The notes below the pieces were generated by a model, which did no database searches, was not told the origin of the DNA, and saw only the letters and a program-made list of their open reading frames with translations. A DNA stretch of 64,000 nucleotides from Gemmatimonadota bacterium. GTDB taxonomy: Bacteria > Gemmatimonadota > Gemmatimonadetes > Gemmatimonadales > GWC2-71-9. Position 1 is the stretch's first letter. Every line of letters begins with the position of its first letter. Of this stretch, positions 18,009 to 27,407 are shown piece by piece. A program made the position numbers and the translations under genes. The stretch lies in contig JAOTVV010000012.1 in NCBI GenBank assembly GCA_029863245.1, positions 30,692 to 94,691 of the forward strand, in the 5' to 3' direction.

Positions 18009-19034
18009 GTGACCCTCAGCCAGGATCTGGTGCGCCGGTTGCCGAAGGCCGAGCTGCACGTGCACCTGGACGGGTGCCTGCGCCCGCAGACCATGCTCGA
18101 CTTGGCTCTGGAGCAGGGCGTGCGCCTGCCGGCCACCGACGCCGCCGGCCTTGCCGACGCCCTGTTCGTGCGCCACGCGCAGAGCCTCGAGGAATACCTG
18201 GAGCGCTACACCATCACCATTTCCGTCATGCAAACCCCGGCCGCCCTCGAGCGGATCGCCTACGAGTTCGTGCAGGACGCGGCCGCGGACAACATCCGCT
18301 ACGTGGAGGTGCGCTACTGTCCGGCCCTCCACGATTCAGACATGTCACTCATCCAAGCGGTCGAGGCACCGCTGGCCGGCTTTCAGCGGGGTGAGCGGGA
18401 GACCGGCACGATGGTCCGCGTCATCGTCAGCGGACTCCGGACGCTCGCACCCAAGATCTCGGAAGGGCTTGCTCGGCTCGCGGTGGACTATCGGACCGAC
18501 GGGGTCGTCGCATTCGACTTGGCCGGGTCGGAACTTGGTCATCCGGCGACTGATCACGTGGCCGCGTTCGAGTACGCACGGGGCCATGGCCTGGCGTGTA
18601 CCTGCCACGCTGGGGAGGGCGACGGGCCCGATTCGATCCGGGACGCCTTGCACGTGTGCGGAGCCCAGCGAATCGGTCACGGGACGCGGCTGTTCGAGGA
18701 CCCGGATCTCGAAGACGAAGTCCTGTCGCAGGGCGTACCGCTCGAGGTGTGCCTGACCTCGAATGTGCACACCCACACCGTGCTCGAGATCGGTGAGCAC
18801 CCCGCCCGACGCTACCTCGACCAGGGCGGCGTCGTGACGCTGAATACCGACAGCCGTCTCATGGACCGGACGACGCTGAGTCAGGAGTACTGGCTGGCGC
18901 ACCAGGCGCTCGGCCTGACCCGAGCTGAGCTCGAGATGGTGATCCTCAACGGGTTCCGGAGTGCGTTTCTGCCGGACACCGAGAAAGCTGCCCTCGTGGC
19001 GCAAATCGAGCGAGAGCTCCGAGAGGTGCGATGA
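18009..19034 (+). CDS. add: adenosine deaminase family protein (341 aa)
   Basis: The enzyme deaminates adenosine (or deoxyadenosine) to inosine. Metal and catalytic motifs are complete: HVHLDG near the N-terminus, CHAGEGDGP (His/Glu), RIGHGTRLF, SNVHTHTV, and the NTDSR loop holding the metal Asp. The GTG at 18009 places HVHLDG about 17 residues in, as in the family. Upstream in-frame ATGs have no support. The end overlaps the transporter start by 4 nt (ATGA), implying translational coupling in an add-nupC-punA operon. Confidence 0.92.
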   Translation: MTLSQDLVRRLPKAELHVHLDGCLRPQTMLDLALEQGVRLPATDAAGLADALFVRHAQSLEEYLERYTITISVMQTPAALERIAYEFVQDAAADNIRYVEVRYCPALHDSDMSLIQAVEAPLAGFQRGERETGTMVRVIVSGLRTLAPKISEGLARLAVDYRTDGVVAFDLAGSELGHPATDHVAAFEYARGHGLACTCHAGEGDGPDSIRDALHVCGAQRIGHGTRLFEDPDLEDEVLSQGVPLEVCLTSNVHTHTVLEIGEHPARRYLDQGGVVTLNTDSRLMDRTTLSQEYWLAHQALGLTRAELEMVILNGFRSAFLPDTEKAALVAQIERELREVR

Positions 19035-20413
19035 ACGCCATGCTCCTGCTCCAGACAGCGGCCGAGCAGCTCGCGCAGGCACGGGAAGGGCTCGACACGC
19101 CACTCACCGGGCGCCTCATGGGGCTCGTCGGGATGGCCACCATGGTCGCCATCGCCTGGACCATCTCCACTGACCGACGCAAGGTGAACTGGCGCATCGT
19201 AGGGATCGGCGTCGCGCTGCAGGCGACGTTCGGCTTCCTGGTGCTCAAGACCGGCGTGGGGAAGGCGCTCTTCAGCGGCGCGAACCAGGTATTCATCAAG
19301 CTGCTGGGCTTCACCCGCGACGGCGCGGCCTTCATCTTCGGAAATCTGGTCTACAACAACGTGCCCGTGGGCGTGGCGACCCGCGTGCCGCCGGAGAGCT
19401 CGCCGCTCGAGATCGCGGAGATGTGGGCCAACACCGGCGCGTCGTTCGCGTTCCTCGTGCTCCCTACCATCATCTTCTTCTCGTCGCTGATGTCGGTGCT
19501 GTACCACCTCGGTCTCATGCAGCGGATCGTACGGGCCATTGCGTGGGTCATGCAGCGCACCATGGGGACCTCGGGAGCCGAGACCCTGTCGGTTGCGGGC
19601 AACATCTTCGTCGGCCAAACCGAGTCGCCGCTGCTGATCAAGCCGTTCGTTGGCACCATGACCGCCTCGGAGCTCAACACGGTCATGGTGGGTGGGTTCG
19701 CCACGATCGCCGGTGGCGTCATGGCGGCCTACGTCGGCATGTTGTCGCCCTATTTCCCCGACATCGCCGGCCATCTGCTCACGGCCAGCGTGATGAACGC
19801 GCCCGCCGCGCTGTTGATCTCGAAAGTGTTGGTGCCTGAGCTGGCCACGCCGGTCACGATGGGCTCCGTCAAGCTCGAGATCGCGAAACAGGATGCCAAC
19901 GTGATCGACGCGGCAGCGAGCGGGGCGGCGCAGGGACTCCAGCTCGCGCTCAACGTCGGCGCTATGCTCCTGGCGTTCATCGCCCTGATCCACCTCATCG
20001 ACTTCGGCGTCGGCGCGCTGGGGAATGTCGTGGGACTCGTCGATCTTTCGCTGCAGCGCATCTTTGGGTGGGTACTCGCGCCGCTCGCGTGGCTGATGGG
20101 CGTGCCGTGGGGGGATGCCGGCACGGTGGGGTCCCTCATCGGCGTGAAGACCGTGGTGAACGAGTTCGTGGCGTATCTCCAGCTGGCCGGGACACTGGAC
20201 GGCGGTGTGGGCCTGTCGCCGCGTGGTGCGATTATTGCCACCTACGCGCTCCTCGGTTTCGCGAACTTCTCGTCGATCGCGATTCAGATCGGAGGCATCG
20301 GAGGCATTGCGCCGGAGCGCCGGAGCGATCTGTCGCGACTGGGGCTCCGGGCGATGATCGGGGGCAACCTCGCGGCCTTCATGTCGGCAAGCTTGGCCGG
20401 GATGCTGGTGTAG
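19031..20413 (+). CDS. nupC: concentrative nucleoside transporter, NupC/CNT family (460 aa)
   Basis: This membrane symporter imports nucleosides, probably with Na+ or H+. It has about 10 hydrophobic segments and the CNT signatures GQTESPLLIKPF and VGGFATIAGGVMAAYV. The later region ALLGFANFSSIAIQIGGIG is also family-typical. An unusually long loop between the second and third helices holds RVPPESSPLE. It sits between adenosine deaminase (ATGA overlap) and purine nucleoside phosphorylase, giving uptake, deamination and phosphorolysis in one unit. Confidence 0.94.
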   Translation: MNAMLLLQTAAEQLAQAREGLDTPLTGRLMGLVGMATMVAIAWTISTDRRKVNWRIVGIGVALQATFGFLVLKTGVGKALFSGANQVFIKLLGFTRDGAAFIFGNLVYNNVPVGVATRVPPESSPLEIAEMWANTGASFAFLVLPTIIFFSSLMSVLYHLGLMQRIVRAIAWVMQRTMGTSGAETLSVAGNIFVGQTESPLLIKPFVGTMTASELNTVMVGGFATIAGGVMAAYVGMLSPYFPDIAGHLLTASVMNAPAALLISKVLVPELATPVTMGSVKLEIAKQDANVIDAAASGAAQGLQLALNVGAMLLAFIALIHLIDFGVGALGNVVGLVDLSLQRIFGWVLAPLAWLMGVPWGDAGTVGSLIGVKTVVNEFVAYLQLAGTLDGGVGLSPRGAIIATYALLGFANFSSIAIQIGGIGGIAPERRSDLSRLGLRAMIGGNLAAFMSASLAGMLV

Positions 20414-20434
20414 GCGTGCAGCGTGCAGCGTGCA
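20414..20434 (+). repeat. three tandem copies of a 7-bp unit in the nupC-punA spacer
   Basis: GCGTGCA occurs three times back to back directly after the nupC stop. It is followed by similar purine-rich sequence up to punA. It is short and probably arose by slippage, with no evident function. Confidence 0.7.
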
Positions 20435-20468
20435 GGGAGCAGGGTGACCGGGAAGCGGGACGAGCGAT

Positions 20469-21287
20469 ATGGCGGATGTGAGCACGGCGGCGGACACGGT
20501 GAGGCGAGCACTCGCCGGGCTCGAGCCCCGGGTGGCGATCGTTCTCGGGTCGGGACTGGGCGCCCTCGCCGGGGCCGTCACGTCACCACTGCGCATCCCG
20601 TACGGCGAAATCCCGGGCTTCCCACAGACTACCGTGCACGGACACGCCGGCGAGCTCATCGCAGGTATGCTCGAGGGTGTTCCCACAATCCTGCAGAGTG
20701 GGCGCTTCCACCTGTATGAGGGACACGCGCCCGACGCGGTGGCGCTCCCTGTTCGGGTCTTCGCCGATCTCGGTATCGAGACGTTGATCGTCACCAACGC
20801 GGCCGGCGGGCTCCGGTCTACCTTTCGGCCTCCGCTCCTGATGCTCATTGCCGACCACCTGAACCTCATGTGGCGCAATCCGCTCCTCGGTCGTGTGCAG
20901 TCCGGTGAAGAGCGGTTTCCCGACATGTCGACGCCGTACGACCAGGGTCTGCGGGACCTCGCCAGGAAGGTGGCGCTGGAGAACGGCATCGCGCTCGAGG
21001 AAGGCGTCTACGCCGCGGTGCTGGGACCCAGCTATGAGACCCCGGCAGAGATCCGCATGCTCCAGCGCCTAGGGGCGGACGCCGTGGGCATGTCGACCGT
21101 ACCGGAAGTGCTGGTGGCCCGAGCTCGCGGCCTTCGGGTCCTCGGTGTCTCGAGCATCACCAATCCGGGCGCCGGCATGACGTCGGACCGCCTGTCTCAC
21201 GAGGGGGTCCTGCAGGCGGGCCGGCACCTCGCAGGCGATCTCGAACGCCTCGTTCGCGGTGTCGTTGGGGGACTCGCCGCGGCCTGA
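20469..21287 (+). CDS. punA: purine nucleoside phosphorylase, trimeric type (272 aa)
   Basis: The enzyme phosphorolyses inosine and guanosine to base plus ribose-1-phosphate. Motifs of the trimeric PNP/MTAP family are present: the phosphate loop VLGSGLGAL, GFPQTTVHGHAG, GRFHLYEGH, TNAAGGL, the purine pocket YETPAEIRML with GADAVGMSTVPE, and SITNPGAG. The conserved Glu of the YETPAEI segment and the Asn in SITNPGAG fit a 6-oxopurine enzyme. That suits inosine produced by the adenosine deaminase two genes upstream. Confidence 0.94.
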   Translation: MADVSTAADTVRRALAGLEPRVAIVLGSGLGALAGAVTSPLRIPYGEIPGFPQTTVHGHAGELIAGMLEGVPTILQSGRFHLYEGHAPDAVALPVRVFADLGIETLIVTNAAGGLRSTFRPPLLMLIADHLNLMWRNPLLGRVQSGEERFPDMSTPYDQGLRDLARKVALENGIALEEGVYAAVLGPSYETPAEIRMLQRLGADAVGMSTVPEVLVARARGLRVLGVSSITNPGAGMTSDRLSHEGVLQAGRHLAGDLERLVRGVVGGLAAA

Positions 21288-21403
21288 CGTACCGCGAGCG
21301 TCCTCCGAAGCCTTTACCCGCCCCACCACTCGTTGCCATGTTTCTCGGAGATCATTCCCATGGTCCTAGTGCATCACGAGCCCGACCCGGAGTCATCGGT
21401 ATC

Positions 21404-22849
21404 ATGAGAGCTTCGATTAGCGAGTTTCGTTTCCTGCCGCTCGCGGCCGCCATCCTGCTGGCCGGCTGTGCCGTGAACCCCGCAACTGGCGCCCGGCAGA
21501 TCATGTTGGTGAGCGAGGGGCAGGAGATTCAGATGGGTCGACAGGCCGACGGATCTGTCGTCGCGCAGTACGGCCTATATCCGGACGACGGTCTGCAGGC
21601 GTACGTCGGGCAGCTCGGCGCGACGCTCGCGGCCAAGTCGGAGCGGCCCGATCTCCCGTGGACGTTCCGCGTCGTCGACGATCCCATCATCAACGCGTTC
21701 GCGCTGCCCGGCGGGTTCATCTACGTAACGCGGGGCATCATGGCCTACTTCAACTCCGAGGCCGAGCTCGTGTCGGTACTGGGACACGAGATCGGACACG
21801 TCACCGCCCGCCATTCCGCCCAGCAGATGACCCAGCAGCAGCTCGCGCAGGTGGGGCTCGTCGCTGGGGCGATCCTGTTGCCCAGTGCGTCGGATCTGAT
21901 CCTTGGGGTGGGCGGGGCCGGACTCCAGGTGCTGTTTCTCAAGTTCAGTCGGGATGACGAGACCGAGGCCGATCTCCTGGGGCTGCGCTACATGGTTCGC
22001 GGCAACTGGGACGCCAACGAGATGCCGCACGTCTATGCCATGTTGGGTCGGGTCAGCACCGCGAGCGGTGGCGATCGGCTTCCGACCTGGCTGTCGACGC
22101 ACCCGGATCCCGAGAACCGCGAACAGACCATCAAGAACCGCATTGCGGAGATGGGAGCGAGCGGGGGAACGGTCGGACGAAACGAGTACTTGCAGCGGCT
22201 GGATGGAATGGTGTTCGGGGCAAACCCGCGTGAGGGCTTTTTCCGCGAGCAGCTCTTCCTGCATCCCGACCTTCGGTTCCAACTGGAGCTCCCGCGGGGT
22301 TGGAAGACGATCAACCTGAAGACCGCCGTGGTCGCCCAGAGCTCCAATGAGGATGCGATCGTGCAGCTCACGCTCGCTGATGCCACGTCGGCGCGAGCGG
22401 CCGCCGACGCGTTCCTCGCGCAGCAAGGCGTGCAGGGTACCTCGGCGCAACTGACGGCGGTCAACGGTTTGACCGCGGCACGCGTGGCGTTCCGAGCGAC
22501 CACCGAGCAAGGCACGCTTCGCGGGCTTGCCACCTTCATCGAGTATGACGGGAACGTCTACCAACTCCTCGGCTTCACACCCGAGACGCGGTGGAGTACC
22601 TACGAGCGGCTCTTCGGACAGTCACACGGGAGCTTCGGGATCCTGACCGACGCGACGGCGCTCGCAGTGCAGCCGCTGCGGCTTTCGATCGTTCGACTCG
22701 ATCGCGCGATGACGATCGAGCAGTTCCACCAGCGCTATCCATCGCAGGCGCCGGTCGAGACGATCGCACTGATCAACGGTGTCCAGGCGAACACGATGCT
22801 CACTGTTGGGACGCGTGTGAAACGTGTCGTGGGAGGCCCACTCCCCTAG
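21404..22849 (+). CDS. M48-family metalloprotease lipoprotein (481 aa)
   Basis: The start at 21404 gives a signal peptide with lipobox LLAGC (about residue 21). The zinc site HEIGH follows NSEAELVSVLG, with the third ligand Glu in DDETEADLLGLRYM. Together these are typical of bacterial M48 (BepA/LoiP-like) envelope proteases. A sizeable C-terminal part resembles a stress-response module seen in this family, ending with a LysM-like stretch (ALINGVQANTMLTVGTRVKRV). It probably works in outer-membrane protein quality control. It converges on the 5'-nucleotidase gene. Confidence 0.9.
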   Translation: MRASISEFRFLPLAAAILLAGCAVNPATGARQIMLVSEGQEIQMGRQADGSVVAQYGLYPDDGLQAYVGQLGATLAAKSERPDLPWTFRVVDDPIINAFALPGGFIYVTRGIMAYFNSEAELVSVLGHEIGHVTARHSAQQMTQQQLAQVGLVAGAILLPSASDLILGVGGAGLQVLFLKFSRDDETEADLLGLRYMVRGNWDANEMPHVYAMLGRVSTASGGDRLPTWLSTHPDPENREQTIKNRIAEMGASGGTVGRNEYLQRLDGMVFGANPREGFFREQLFLHPDLRFQLELPRGWKTINLKTAVVAQSSNEDAIVQLTLADATSARAAADAFLAQQGVQGTSAQLTAVNGLTAARVAFRATTEQGTLRGLATFIEYDGNVYQLLGFTPETRWSTYERLFGQSHGSFGILTDATALAVQPLRLSIVRLDRAMTIEQFHQRYPSQAPVETIALINGVQANTMLTVGTRVKRVVGGPLP

Positions 22850-22889
22850 GCACCGATGTCGCGAGCCGATAGCGAGGCCCGCGCATTGT

Positions 22890-24356
22890 TCAAGGCGTCA
22901 GCTCGATCTCGGGATCGTGTGGGAGGCTTCCGCGAGGCGCGCGGAAGTACATGAACGGCGTGTGGTAGAGGAAGTTGGACACGCGTGCCGTGTAGACGTC
23001 AGCGTAGCGCTCGATCTGCCGCGCCAGGTGGCTCTTGTCGTTGCCCGCCCGCATGAGCAGGCCCCATCGCTGATTGCTCAACCCTGTGGCTGCGCGCGCC
23101 AGCGGCGCGATTTCTTCGTCCATCGCCTGGAGCTGCTTCCACAGGTGATCGAGTCGCCGCTCGAGCGCCTTGACGGAGTCCTTGGGTTGCGGCCCGTATT
23201 TACCGCGCCGCTGCTGAATCTGGAGCCGCGTCCGGGCGTGCTGCAGCTCCATGTGGGCTTTGCGGCGCATCAGTCGTGTCAGCTTCCGCTGCCGCTCCGC
23301 GAACGCCATTTCGGCCGCCACATCCGCGTCGAGCTCGCGCACGATGAGCGCCGTTCGCCAGCGCAATACGCTCTTCGACACATGGACATCGGTGTACATG
23401 TGGTCGCCGACGTAGAGGATCTCGTCGCCCGAGACGCCGAGGTAGTCTTCCACTGCCCGGGCATTACCACCCAGATACACTCCGTCCTTCTTGATGCCCA
23501 TCGGTGAGGGCCGCACGAGTCCGTCGTCGGTCGCGATCTCGAACACGGGACTCCGTTCGGCGAAGAAGGACGGCTTTCGCGCGGATACGATGACGAGATC
23601 GAACAGGTCCCGCCAGCCGACCCCCTCGGGGAGAAACGGGTCGAAGGCGTAACTCAGCATCGCCCGGGTGTACTCCCACTCGGAGTTGGTGATGACCATG
23701 AGCTTCTTGCCGGCATGTCGTTGGTCCAGCAGTGTGAGCGGGATGTCCGGGTCGCGATCCACGAATCGGTCCGGATCGGCCATGATCTCCGCCTTGAGCT
23801 GCCCCTCCATGTGGGCCTCGTCGATCGAGGTCCGGACCGCCCGGTAGAGATCGGCATAGCCCACCACCCCCGGGACGTCCCCGCCGTCGAGGCGGTCGAC
23901 CAATTGCGCGTACATGCAGGCTTCCGACAGCGAGAACAGCGTGTTGAGAAAGACGTATCGTTTCTCGTGGAGGTCTACGAGCTGTCGGCTGTAGAGGGCT
24001 CGATGGTCGTCGAACGGCATCTCGTGCGTCCCGTGATAGGCCCGCTTCACGTAACCGAAGCGGTTCACCTTCAGGATGTTGCCAGCCTCGAGATCGAGAA
24101 TGAGCCCACGCACCACCAGCTGGGGGTCGAACTCGAGCCCGTCGACCGGCCATCCCAGCGCATCCAGCTTCTGCCGCAAGTAGGCGTACGCCCGGCGCTC
24201 CCACTCCTCGATCCGGTAGTGCACGAGGGTGTAGTCCATGTCGTAGCCGATGGCACGGATCGCACGGAGGTTGAGCGTTCGGTTGCAGAAGATGTCGCGC
24301 TCGCGCTGCGGGGGAACGGACCGCGTGCCGCGAGAGGAAGGCTGCCGGTCGGTCAT
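22890..24356 (-). CDS. HAD superfamily 5'-nucleotidase (IG family, 488 aa)
   Basis: The fold and motifs match the HAD-IG cytosolic 5'-nucleotidases (eukaryotic cN-II-like). Motif I is DMDYTLVHY with both catalytic Asp, motif II is VITNSEWEYT, and motif IV is ILYVGDHMYTDV. A long basic helical C-terminal segment (about residues 350-450) is unusual and may be coiled coil. Substrates are probably purine monophosphates. The start codon overlaps the thiD stop by 4 nt (ATGA), so the two are co-translated. Confidence 0.9.
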   Translation of the reverse strand: MTDRQPSSRGTRSVPPQRERDIFCNRTLNLRAIRAIGYDMDYTLVHYRIEEWERRAYAYLRQKLDALGWPVDGLEFDPQLVVRGLILDLEAGNILKVNRFGYVKRAYHGTHEMPFDDHRALYSRQLVDLHEKRYVFLNTLFSLSEACMYAQLVDRLDGGDVPGVVGYADLYRAVRTSIDEAHMEGQLKAEIMADPDRFVDRDPDIPLTLLDQRHAGKKLMVITNSEWEYTRAMLSYAFDPFLPEGVGWRDLFDLVIVSARKPSFFAERSPVFEIATDDGLVRPSPMGIKKDGVYLGGNARAVEDYLGVSGDEILYVGDHMYTDVHVSKSVLRWRTALIVRELDADVAAEMAFAERQRKLTRLMRRKAHMELQHARTRLQIQQRRGKYGPQPKDSVKALERRLDHLWKQLQAMDEEIAPLARAATGLSNQRWGLLMRAGNDKSHLARQIERYADVYTARVSNFLYHTPFMYFRAPRGSLPHDPEIELTP

Positions 24357-25147
24357 GTGATCTCCGGCGCCGGCACGAAGTGGTTCAACGGGCCGTGCCC
24401 GCTTCCCAAACCCGGCGCTTCGGCGATCGCCCGATGCACAAAACCGAGCGCATCGCGCACCGCGGCCCGCAGCGGGCGACCCAATGCGAGTCCCGCGGCG
24501 ACTGCGGCGGAGAGCGTGCAGCCGGTGCCGTGCGTCGACGACGTGTCGATCCGCGGTCGCTCGAAATGTGTCGCGACGTCGCCGATCACCAGCACATCCA
24601 CCACCACGTCGCCGGCGGCATGTCCGCCCTTGATCAACGCCGCCCGCGCACCCATCTCGACCAGGGCGCGGCCCGCCGCCTCCATGGCGTCGACGGTATC
24701 GACGTCCCGGCCGACTAGGATCCGTGCCTCGTCGAGATTGGGCGTGACGAGGGTAGCCAATGGCACGAGTTGGCGGCCTACCGACTGCTCCGCGTCGGCG
24801 GCGAGGAGGCGGTCGCCGGACGTCGCCACCATCACCGGATCCAGCACGTAGTTCACGAACCCGTACCGGGCGATGGCTTCGGCCACTCCTGCCACGAGCT
24901 CCGCGGTCGCGAGCATGCCCGTCTTGACGGCCTGTGGGGGGAGGTCCGTGGCGACGGCCTCGATCTGCTGCCGCACCAGCTCGATGGGGATCGCGTGAAC
25001 CCCGCGCACGCCGCGCGTGTTCTGGGCTGTCACGGCCACCAGCACGCTGGTGCCGTACACGCCGAATTGGTGAAAGGTCTTGAGGTCGGCCTGGATGCCC
25101 GCACCACCCCCGGAATCGGACCCTGCAATGGTCAGCGCGATCTTCAT
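24353..25147 (-). CDS. thiD: hydroxymethylpyrimidine/phosphomethylpyrimidine kinase (264 aa)
   Basis: This ribokinase-fold enzyme of thiamine synthesis phosphorylates HMP and HMP-P. GSDSGGGAGIQADLKTF at the N-terminus and GTGCTLSAAVAAGLALG (anion hole and catalytic Asp region) at the C-terminus are diagnostic. In the second motif the usual GTGCT-hSxxxA pattern is intact. The ATG at 25147 begins MKIALTIAGSDS. The longer upstream frame is not family sequence. No other thi gene or TPP riboswitch is visible nearby. Confidence 0.95.
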   Translation of the reverse strand: MKIALTIAGSDSGGGAGIQADLKTFHQFGVYGTSVLVAVTAQNTRGVRGVHAIPIELVRQQIEAVATDLPPQAVKTGMLATAELVAGVAEAIARYGFVNYVLDPVMVATSGDRLLAADAEQSVGRQLVPLATLVTPNLDEARILVGRDVDTVDAMEAAGRALVEMGARAALIKGGHAAGDVVVDVLVIGDVATHFERPRIDTSSTHGTGCTLSAAVAAGLALGRPLRAAVRDALGFVHRAIAEAPGLGSGHGPLNHFVPAPEIT

Positions 25148-25225
25148 CGGCCCAGCGCGATCGCGTGCACCTGCTTGGCGAAACCCCGCGGGGCGGTCAC
25201 ATTCCATCGGTCAAGGGTGGAGTCC

Positions 25226-25996
25226 ATGGCCTCGAATCTCGTTTCGCAGATACGCAATCTACAACGGCGCAAGGTCCGCAGGCGGAGGGGACTGGCGATT
25301 GCCGAGGGCGTCCGCCTGGTGGAAGAGGCGGTGGCGGCGGGCGTGCCGTTCCGCGGTGCCGTGGTGTCACCCGACATCAGGGACACCGCCCGCGGCGCCG
25401 CGCTGGTCGAGCTGCTGGCGTCGCACGCGGTGCCGATCGAGGAGGTCGGCAACCGAGAGTTGGCGAAGCTAGCGGACACGGACACGCCTCAAGGCATCGT
25501 CGCGGTGATCGACCCACCCACCTGGACCCTGTCCCAGATCGCCCCCGATCCACGACACCCCGTGTTGGTGCTCGACGGCGTCCAGGACCCCGGCAACGTG
25601 GGTACGCTGCTGCGTACCGCCTTTGCGCTCGGCTCTCCAGGGGCCATCCTGCTGCCGGGGACCGCCGATCCCTGGAATCCCAAAGTGTTGCGAGGCGCGA
25701 TGGGGGCCACGTTCCGGTTCCCCTTTACGAGCGCGGCGGACGGCGAGTTTGCCGCCTGGGTCACGGCACACGGCGTGACGCTGTGGGTGGCCAGTGTGGA
25801 GGGGAAGGCGCTCCAGCGCGCCCGAACAGTGGGGCCGCTGGCCGTCGTCGTGGGCAACGAGGGGGCAGGGGTCCGCGAGTCGGTGCGATCGCTTGCCCAC
25901 CAGATGGTGGCGATCCCCCTCGCTCGCGGTGTCGAATCGCTCAACGTGGCGGTTGCGGCGGGGATTCTGCTGTACGAGGTGACGCGTGGCGACTGA
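25226..25996 (+). CDS. TrmH/SpoU-family RNA 2'-O-methyltransferase (256 aa)
   Basis: The SPOUT knot motifs are clear: DPGNVGTLLRTAFALG (motif 1), VVVGNEGAGVRE (motif 2) and IPLARGVESLNVAVAAGILLYE (motif 3). An N-terminal substrate-binding domain of about 100 residues is present. It methylates a ribose in rRNA or tRNA using S-adenosylmethionine. Which RNA is unknown. The ATG at 25226 follows AGGGTGGAG. The last 11 nt overlap the prepilin peptidase gene. Confidence 0.92.
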   Translation: MASNLVSQIRNLQRRKVRRRRGLAIAEGVRLVEEAVAAGVPFRGAVVSPDIRDTARGAALVELLASHAVPIEEVGNRELAKLADTDTPQGIVAVIDPPTWTLSQIAPDPRHPVLVLDGVQDPGNVGTLLRTAFALGSPGAILLPGTADPWNPKVLRGAMGATFRFPFTSAADGEFAAWVTAHGVTLWVASVEGKALQRARTVGPLAVVVGNEGAGVRESVRSLAHQMVAIPLARGVESLNVAVAAGILLYEVTRGD

Positions 25997-26762
25997 CACC
26001 TTCTGGATCGTCGTGGCCGGCGTGTTCGGGGCGGTGTTCGGCAGCTTCCTCAATGTGTGCATCGTTCGCCTTCCGGCCGACCAGTCGGTCTTGCGACCCC
26101 GATCCCGCTGTCCAAAGTGCAGTGCGCCCATCGCGTGGTACGACAACGTGCCGATCGTGTCGTGGCTCCTCTTGCGGGGTCGATGCCGACGGTGCGCGCA
26201 GCCGATCGCGGTCCGGTATCCCCTGGTGGAGGCAGCCGTAGCTGCGGTTTGGGCGGGCGCCGTGTGGCACTACGGGGTGGATCTCACCGCGCTGACGGCC
26301 GCCGTGTTCGCCACTCTCCTCATCGGGATCGCGGTCACCGATGCCTCCCACCTCATCATTCCGGACGAGTTCAGCTTGGGGGGATTACCGTTGGGGCTTG
26401 CGCTCTCCCTGCGAGACGGCGTGCCGGGACTCACCGCAGCCGCGCTCGGCGCCGCTGTCGGGTTTGGCCTGCTGTTCCTGGTGGCGTGGGCTGGGGAAAA
26501 AGTGTTTCGCAAAGAGGCCATGGGCGGGGGCGACATCAAGATGATGGCGATGGTGGGGGCCTTCGTCGGGTGGAAGGGTGTCCTCCTCACGATCTTCGGT
26601 GGGGCTCTGCTCGGCACGATCGTGTTCGTCCCCCTCACGATCGGCGGGCGCAAGAGCCTGGTCCCGTTCGGTGTCTTCCTGGCGGCGGCAGCGGCGCTGA
26701 CCTTCGTCTTCGGCGAGGCGATCATCGGCTGGTATGTCACGATGACCTTCGGGCCGTCGTGA
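25986..26762 (+). CDS. prepilin peptidase / leader peptidase A24A (258 aa)
   Basis: This bifunctional membrane aspartyl protease and N-methylase processes type IV pilins or type II secretion pseudopilins. It has the N-terminal GSFLNVCIVRLP, two zinc-type CxxC pairs (CPKCSAP and CRRCAQP), and both catalytic Asp: TDASHLIIPDEF and GGGDIKM (GxGD-like). The GTG at 25986 lies inside the upstream methyltransferase gene, so the two are coupled. No pilus genes are in the window. Confidence 0.94.
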   Translation: MATDTFWIVVAGVFGAVFGSFLNVCIVRLPADQSVLRPRSRCPKCSAPIAWYDNVPIVSWLLLRGRCRRCAQPIAVRYPLVEAAVAAVWAGAVWHYGVDLTALTAAVFATLLIGIAVTDASHLIIPDEFSLGGLPLGLALSLRDGVPGLTAAALGAAVGFGLLFLVAWAGEKVFRKEAMGGGDIKMMAMVGAFVGWKGVLLTIFGGALLGTIVFVPLTIGGRKSLVPFGVFLAAAAALTFVFGEAIIGWYVTMTFGPS

Positions 26763-26852
26763 GCCCGCAGCTGGCTGGCCGGAGTCAACCATTTGGGCCG
26801 TCGCTCTATCCAATTCAGTGAACCTCATGCAGGGCGGATCCGAGGAATCTCC

Positions 26853-27404
26853 GTGACCGGTCGCCCGTCGGCTGCGGCGGCCCCCGACGATCTGGCGGAT
26901 GCCAGGCTGGGCGCCGCAGGTGATCGGGAAGCGTTTGAGCGGCTGTACCGGCGCCACGTCGCTCGGATCCACTCCTTGGCTAGGCGCATGCTGGGTGAGG
27001 AGGAGGCAGATGATGCAACGCAGGACGCCTTCATTCGGGCGTGGGAGAAGCTGGGGACGTTCCGCGGCGACGCGGCGTTCGGCACCTGGCTCCACCGGCT
27101 GGCGATCAACGTGATGTTGGCGGCGCGCACCGCAGCGGCACGCTCGCAGCAGCGGCTGGTGCAGGGTGATCACGTCGTGGAGCGGGCGGGTCGGCCAAAG
27201 GCGGATCTCGAGGCCCGCATGGACTTCGAGTCGGCCATCGCCACACTGCCGGCGGGCGCCCGTGAGGTCTTCATGCTGCATGATGTGGAAGGGTTCAAGC
27301 ACCGTGAGATCGCCGCGCTGCTCGGCGTGACCGCCGGAACATCAAAAGCGCAGCTGCACCGGGCCAGGATGGCCCTGCGCGCGTACCTCGGGGGGGACGA
27401 CTAG
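26853..27404 (+). CDS. ECF-type RNA polymerase sigma factor (183 aa)
   Basis: Region 2 is FERLYRRHVARIHSLARRML through DATQDAFIRAWEKLGTF. Region 4 includes GAREVFMLHDVEGFKHREIAALLG and the helix-turn-helix GVTAGTSKAQLHRARMAL. The two are joined by a short linker, as in ECF factors. The GTG at 26853 follows CGAGGAAT. An open upstream frame has no start context. The next gene, 3 nt downstream, is its likely anti-sigma factor, and two DUF4097 genes follow in the same run. Confidence 0.93.
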   Translation: MTGRPSAAAAPDDLADARLGAAGDREAFERLYRRHVARIHSLARRMLGEEEADDATQDAFIRAWEKLGTFRGDAAFGTWLHRLAINVMLAARTAAARSQQRLVQGDHVVERAGRPKADLEARMDFESAIATLPAGAREVFMLHDVEGFKHREIAALLGVTAGTSKAQLHRARMALRAYLGGDD

Positions 27405-27407
27405 CCC

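Noticed and set aside
18881..20989. 702-codon minus-strand open frame
   Set aside because: It runs opposite the coupled transporter and phosphorylase genes, both of which carry full family signatures.
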